Assembly (NCBI GenBank): GCA_903868375.1
Contig: CAIPVD010000003.1
Span: 1 to 8,074 of the forward strand
DNA from: an uncultured delta proteobacterium
Lineage (GTDB): Bacteria; UBA10199; GCA-002796325; 1-14-0-20-49-13
Direction: 5' to 3'
Length of the DNA stretch: 8,074 bases
Both the position numbers and the translations under genes were made by a program. The stretch's first letter is position 1. Each line of letters starts with the position of its first letter. Shown here one piece after another: positions 5,776-8,074 of this stretch. Under the pieces are notes generated by a model, which had not been told where the DNA came from, ran no database searches, and was given only the letters and a program-made list of their open reading frames with translations.

Positions 5776-6165
5776 ATGCCAAGAATCGCAGGAGTCGACA
5801 TACCGGCTAAGAAGAAAATAACTTTTTCTCTCCGGTACATCTATGGAATAGGGGCAAAGGTAGCCAAGGATATTTGCAACGAGGCAAAGATCGACGAGAA
5901 CCTCCGCGCGGAAAAGCTGACCGAAGCGCAGGTCGCTCATATCCGTGAGATCATAGATTCGAAGTTCAGAGTGGAAGGTGACCTTCGCCGTGAGATCATG
6001 GGCAACATAAAGTTGCTCAAGGACCTTGGATCTTACAAAGGCGTTCGTCATATCAAGCATTTGCCATGCCACGGACAAAGAACACATACTAACGCAAGAA
6101 CAGCCAAGGGCCGCCCGCGTATCGCGATCGCCGGCAAGAAAAAGGCGCCAGGCCCAATTGGTTGA
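5776..6165 (+). CDS. rpsM: 30S ribosomal protein S13
   Basis: An S13 of 129 residues, opening MPRIAGVDIPAKKKITFSLR with the helix-two-turn-helix segment YIYGIGAKVAKDIC. The C-terminal tail includes the RGQRTxTNART region (about 96-109) and ends KKKAPGPIG. S13 lies in the 30S head, contacts P-site tRNA and forms intersubunit bridges B1a and B1b. In the conserved motif normally close to LPVRGQRTKTNART, this protein reads LPCHGQRTHTNART (C98, H99, H104), a departure from the common arginine. The start lies 8 bases after AGGG in the end of rpmJ. In E. coli, rpsM opens the alpha operon behind an S4-bound leader; here only 4 bases separate it from rpmJ, so no such leader can exist at this place. 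Confidence 0.96.
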   Translation: MPRIAGVDIPAKKKITFSLRYIYGIGAKVAKDICNEAKIDENLRAEKLTEAQVAHIREIIDSKFRVEGDLRREIMGNIKLLKDLGSYKGVRHIKHLPCHGQRTHTNARTAKGRPRIAIAGKKKAPGPIG

Positions 6166-6170
6166 TAATC

Positions 6171-6177
6171 GAGAGGA
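6171..6177 (+). promoter_or_regulatory. Strong ribosome binding site fixing the long rpsK start
   Basis: GAGAGGA lies 3 bases before the ATG at 6181, with AGAGG spaced 4 bases away. It is one of the best Shine-Dalgarno matches in the window and shows that translation of rpsK begins at 6181, so the unusual N-terminal extension of S11 is very likely translated. Confidence 0.75.
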
Positions 6178-6180
6178 AAT

Positions 6181-6678
6181 ATGTCTGAAGAAATTAAAGA
6201 AGTAAAAGAAACAAAAGAGGCCGGCAAGAAGCCGCCGAAGGTAGCGAAGCCAGCAGAAGCGGGCGCGGAAGGCAAAGCGCCAGCCGAAGGCGAAGCTCCG
6301 GTTGTTAAGGTCAAAAAGAAAAACAAAAGGAATGTGGCGTCTGGGATAGTCCACATTCAGGCGACCTTCAATAACACGATCATAACGATCACCGACACCT
6401 TGGGGAACGTCCTTTGCTGGTCCACATCCGGATCGAAAGGCTTCAAGGGTTCAAAGAAGGGAACGCCGTTCGCAGCTCAACTTGCAGCGGAAACCGCATG
6501 TAAGAAGGCGGCAGAATACGGTATGAGATCGGTCGTCGTTTATGTTAGAGGCCCGGGCGCAGGACGTGAATCGGCGCTACGTGCTATCGCTCATGCAGGT
6601 ATCAGAGTCACATCCATCCGCGACTTAACACCCATTCCGCATAACGGGTGCAGGCCGCCGAAGCGAAGGAGAATATAA
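6181..6678 (+). CDS. rpsK: 30S ribosomal protein S11 with a charged N-terminal extension
   Basis: S11 lies on the 30S platform beside the mRNA exit channel and S7. The conserved part begins near residue 45 (KKKNKRNVASGIVHIQATFN) and has all standard motifs: NNTIITITD (64-72), GSKGFKGSKKGTPFAAQLAA (84-103), VRGPGAGRESALRAI (122-136) and PIPHNGCRPPKRRR (151-164), including the Asn-Gly that forms isoaspartate in E. coli. Usual S11 is about 128 residues; this one is 165. The extra roughly 40 residues at the front are low-complexity Lys/Glu/Ala/Pro (MSEEIKEVKETKEAGKKPPK onward) and look disordered. A strong ribosome binding site at 6171-6177 supports the long start; the only nearby in-frame alternative, GTG at V52, would cut off conserved basic residues. 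The gene is 15 bases after rpsM and 6 before rpsD. Confidence 0.96.
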   Translation: MSEEIKEVKETKEAGKKPPKVAKPAEAGAEGKAPAEGEAPVVKVKKKNKRNVASGIVHIQATFNNTIITITDTLGNVLCWSTSGSKGFKGSKKGTPFAAQLAAETACKKAAEYGMRSVVVYVRGPGAGRESALRAIAHAGIRVTSIRDLTPIPHNGCRPPKRRRI

Positions 6679-6684
6679 AGATTT

Positions 6685-7314
6685 ATGGCAAAGTACACAC
6701 AAGCATCCTGCAGGCTATGCAGGCGAGACGGAATGAAGCTCTTCTTAAAGGGAGAGCGTTGTTACACTGACAAGTGCGCTATCGAGCGACGTGCCTATGG
6801 CCCCGGCCAGCACGGCCAGCGCAGCGGCAGAAAGCCGACCGAATACGCCGTTCAGCTCCGTGAAAAACAGAAAGTTAAAAGGATCTACGGCGTACTCGAA
6901 CGCCAGTTCAGGCGCTATTTCGGTATGGCAGAGCGGATGAAAGGCATAACAGGCGAAAACCTGTTGCAACTCCTAGAACGCCGTTTCGACAATATGGTCT
7001 ATAGAATGGGCTTTGCAACTTCAAGAATGGAAGCCCGCCATTTGGTCAGGCACGGCCATTTTATGGTCAACGGCAAAAAGAACAACATCCCTTCATATGT
7101 GTTGAAGCAGGGCGATGTGGTTCAGGTAAAAGAAAAGGCGCGTAAGTCGGTATGGCTAAAAGAAGCGTACGAATCGATCGACCGCCACGGCGTGCCGGAA
7201 TGGGTGCAGGTCAATAAAGACAAGTTCGAAGGCGTCATTGCGCAGTACCCGGCACGTGACCAGCTCACGATGCCTGTCAATGAACAGCTGATCGTTGAAT
7301 TGTATTCCAAGTAA
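6685..7314 (+). CDS. rpsD: 30S ribosomal protein S4, zinc-binding form
   Basis: An S4 of 209 residues. The N-terminal domain carries a zinc site C9-x2-C12 and C26-x4-C31, so this is the C+ form, unlike E. coli S4. The S4 RNA-binding domain follows at about 98-160 (RRFDNMVYRMGFATSRMEAR, then HLVRHGHFMVNGKKNNIPSY). The C-terminus ends in VNEQLIVELYSK, typical for the family. S4 starts 30S assembly by binding the 5' domain of 16S rRNA, and in several bacteria it represses its own mRNA. The ATG has only a distant ribosome binding site, AAGGAG at 6666-6671, 13 bases upstream inside rpsK; the 6-base gap makes coupling to rpsK likely. An 86-base gap follows before rpoA. Confidence 0.97.
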   Translation: MAKYTQASCRLCRRDGMKLFLKGERCYTDKCAIERRAYGPGQHGQRSGRKPTEYAVQLREKQKVKRIYGVLERQFRRYFGMAERMKGITGENLLQLLERRFDNMVYRMGFATSRMEARHLVRHGHFMVNGKKNNIPSYVLKQGDVVQVKEKARKSVWLKEAYESIDRHGVPEWVQVNKDKFEGVIAQYPARDQLTMPVNEQLIVELYSK

Positions 7315-7343
7315 GGTTAGCTCGTCAGCTCTTCGTTTTGTTG

Positions 7344-7366
7344 GCCCGTTACAATTCTAAACGGGC
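7344..7366 (+). promoter_or_regulatory. Small hairpin in the rpsD-rpoA gap
   Basis: GCCCGTT (7344-7350) pairs perfectly with AACGGGC (7360-7366) across a 9-base loop. It lies 30 bases after the rpsD stop and 34 bases before the rpoA ATG. What follows is CGAACGATCGG with no T-run, so it is not a rho-independent terminator. It could be an mRNA processing or stability element or a target for translational control; the sequence alone does not decide. Confidence 0.5.
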
Positions 7367-7400
7367 GAACGATCGGATCGGCGGCGGGTTAAATGAATCT

Positions 7401-8074
7401 ATGTTTCGTAATTGGCGTGATCTCATAAAACCTAAGGCGTTGGAAGTCGATAAAGAAATATTGACCCCGACATACGGCAAATTCGTAGCGAAACCTCTGG
7501 AAAGAGGCTACGGATTAACTCTTGGCAACGGGCTTCGCAGGATACTGCTTTCGTCGCTTCAGGGCGCGGCTGTTACCGCTGTCAAGATCGACGGCGTCCT
7601 TCACGAGTTCTCAACCGTCCCAGGCGTTCGCGAAGACGTAACTAACATCATCTTGAATCTTAAAGAACTTCGCCTAAAACTCCACGAAGGAACAAGCGAT
7701 GTCATGCACATCGATATCTCCGGCGAAAAAGAGATCAAGGCGAGAGACATTAAGACATCTTCGAAGATAGAGATATTGAATCCAGATCTTCATATCGCAA
7801 CCTTGAGCGGCGATGCAAAGCTCAAAATGGAGCTTTATGTAAAGATGGGCCGCGGTTACGTTCCAGCAGACAGAAACAAAGAAGAAGGCCAGCCGATCGG
7901 CGTTATCGCGATCGATTCGATATTCACGCCGGTACTTAAGGTCAATTACAATGTTACCAACGCTCGCGTTGGACAAATGACCGATTACGACAAGCTAACG
8001 CTCGAAATTTGGACCGATGGATCGGTCAGGCCGGACGATGCGCTTGCTTTCTCGGCGAAGATCCTTAAAGAACA
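7401..8074 (+). CDS. rpoA: DNA-directed RNA polymerase alpha subunit, N-terminal part (3' truncated by window edge)
   Basis: 224 complete codons of RpoA, without a stop before the window ends. The start MFRNWRDLIKPKALEVD resembles alpha subunits of the former Deltaproteobacteria. LGNGLRRILLSSL (41-53) is the dimerisation signature that starts beta-beta' assembly. HEFSTVPGVREDVTNIILNL (69-88) and MGRGYVPADRNK (149-160) belong to the two N-terminal subdomains, and SVRPDDALAFSAKIL lies near the end of the N-terminal domain. The linker and the promoter-binding C-terminal domain, about 100 residues, lie beyond the window. No in-frame ATG exists just upstream, so 7401 is the start, although its ribosome binding site is poor: GGCGGG at 7383-7388 is 12 bases away. 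An out-of-frame ATG at 7393 overlaps it. Confidence 0.97.
   Translation, partial: MFRNWRDLIKPKALEVDKEILTPTYGKFVAKPLERGYGLTLGNGLRRILLSSLQGAAVTAVKIDGVLHEFSTVPGVREDVTNIILNLKELRLKLHEGTSDVMHIDISGEKEIKARDIKTSSKIEILNPDLHIATLSGDAKLKMELYVKMGRGYVPADRNKEEGQPIGVIAIDSIFTPVLKVNYNVTNARVGQMTDYDKLTLEIWTDGSVRPDDALAFSAKILKE

Noticed and set aside
5740..6354. 204-codon open frame on the minus strand across rpsM and rpsK
   Set aside because: The aromatic-rich, low-complexity translation (many F, R and L) is the antisense shadow of basic ribosomal proteins; both sense genes are certain.
7338..7355. Possible promoter for rpoA (TTGTTG and TACAAT)
   Set aside because: The two boxes are only 6 bases apart, and nothing resembling a -35 box lies 17 bases before TACAAT.
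1..8074. A new multigene system, mobile element or defence cassette
   Set aside because: Every reading frame of weight on the plus strand is a known housekeeping family in a conserved order, with no gap large enough for another gene and no transposase, integrase or RNA gene features.

Overview
This window is a bacterial ribosomal-protein cluster: the spc operon running straight into the alpha operon, with every gene on the + strand. It begins inside the last 37 codons of rplE and ends 224 codons into rpoA. The order is rplE(3' end)-rpsN-rpsH-rplF-rplR-rpsE-rplO-secY-adk-map-infA-rpmJ-rpsM-rpsK-rpsD-rpoA(5' end). Having adk-map-infA between secY and rpmJ is the arrangement of Firmicutes and many former Deltaproteobacteria, not of E. 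coli. The alpha-subunit start (MFRNWRDLIKPKALEVD) and moderate GC suggest a bacterium of the former Deltaproteobacteria or a neighbouring uncultured lineage. That assignment is an inference of modest confidence.

Layout. Bases 1-2713 encode ribosomal proteins L5 (end), S14, S8, L6, L18, S5 and L15. L30 (rpmD), normally between S5 and L15, is absent: rpsE and rplO overlap by 14 bases. Bases 2725-4029 encode the SecY translocon channel. Bases 4029-5416 hold adenylate kinase and methionine aminopeptidase, joined to secY and to each other by 1- and 4-base overlaps. Bases 5427-7314 encode IF-1, L36 (37 aa), S13, S11 and S4. RNA polymerase alpha starts at 7401 and runs off the end. Most junctions are compact (overlaps to 15 bases). 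No promoter and no intrinsic terminator is visible, so the cluster probably lies inside one or more long polycistronic transcripts that start upstream of the window.

The genes supply ribosome parts and the associated growth machinery: translation start (IF-1), removal of the first methionine (MetAP), membrane insertion (SecY), nucleotide balance (Adk) and transcription (RpoA).

What stands out is mostly between the genes. Three consecutive junctions (rpsN-rpsH, rpsH-rplF, rplF-rplR) are enlarged by degenerate 8-base tandem repeats. In two of them the unit is (T/C)AGGAACA, and its last copy is the Shine-Dalgarno site of the next gene. The third forms a long imperfect hairpin that ends right at the rpsH ribosome binding site. 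Other points are the missing rpmD, a roughly 40-residue charged N-terminal extension on S11, a Zn-binding form of every protein here that can exist with or without zinc, and an 86-base rpsD-rpoA leader with a 7-bp hairpin and an out-of-frame upstream start. I see no mobile element, CRISPR array, RNA gene or clearly new multigene system.
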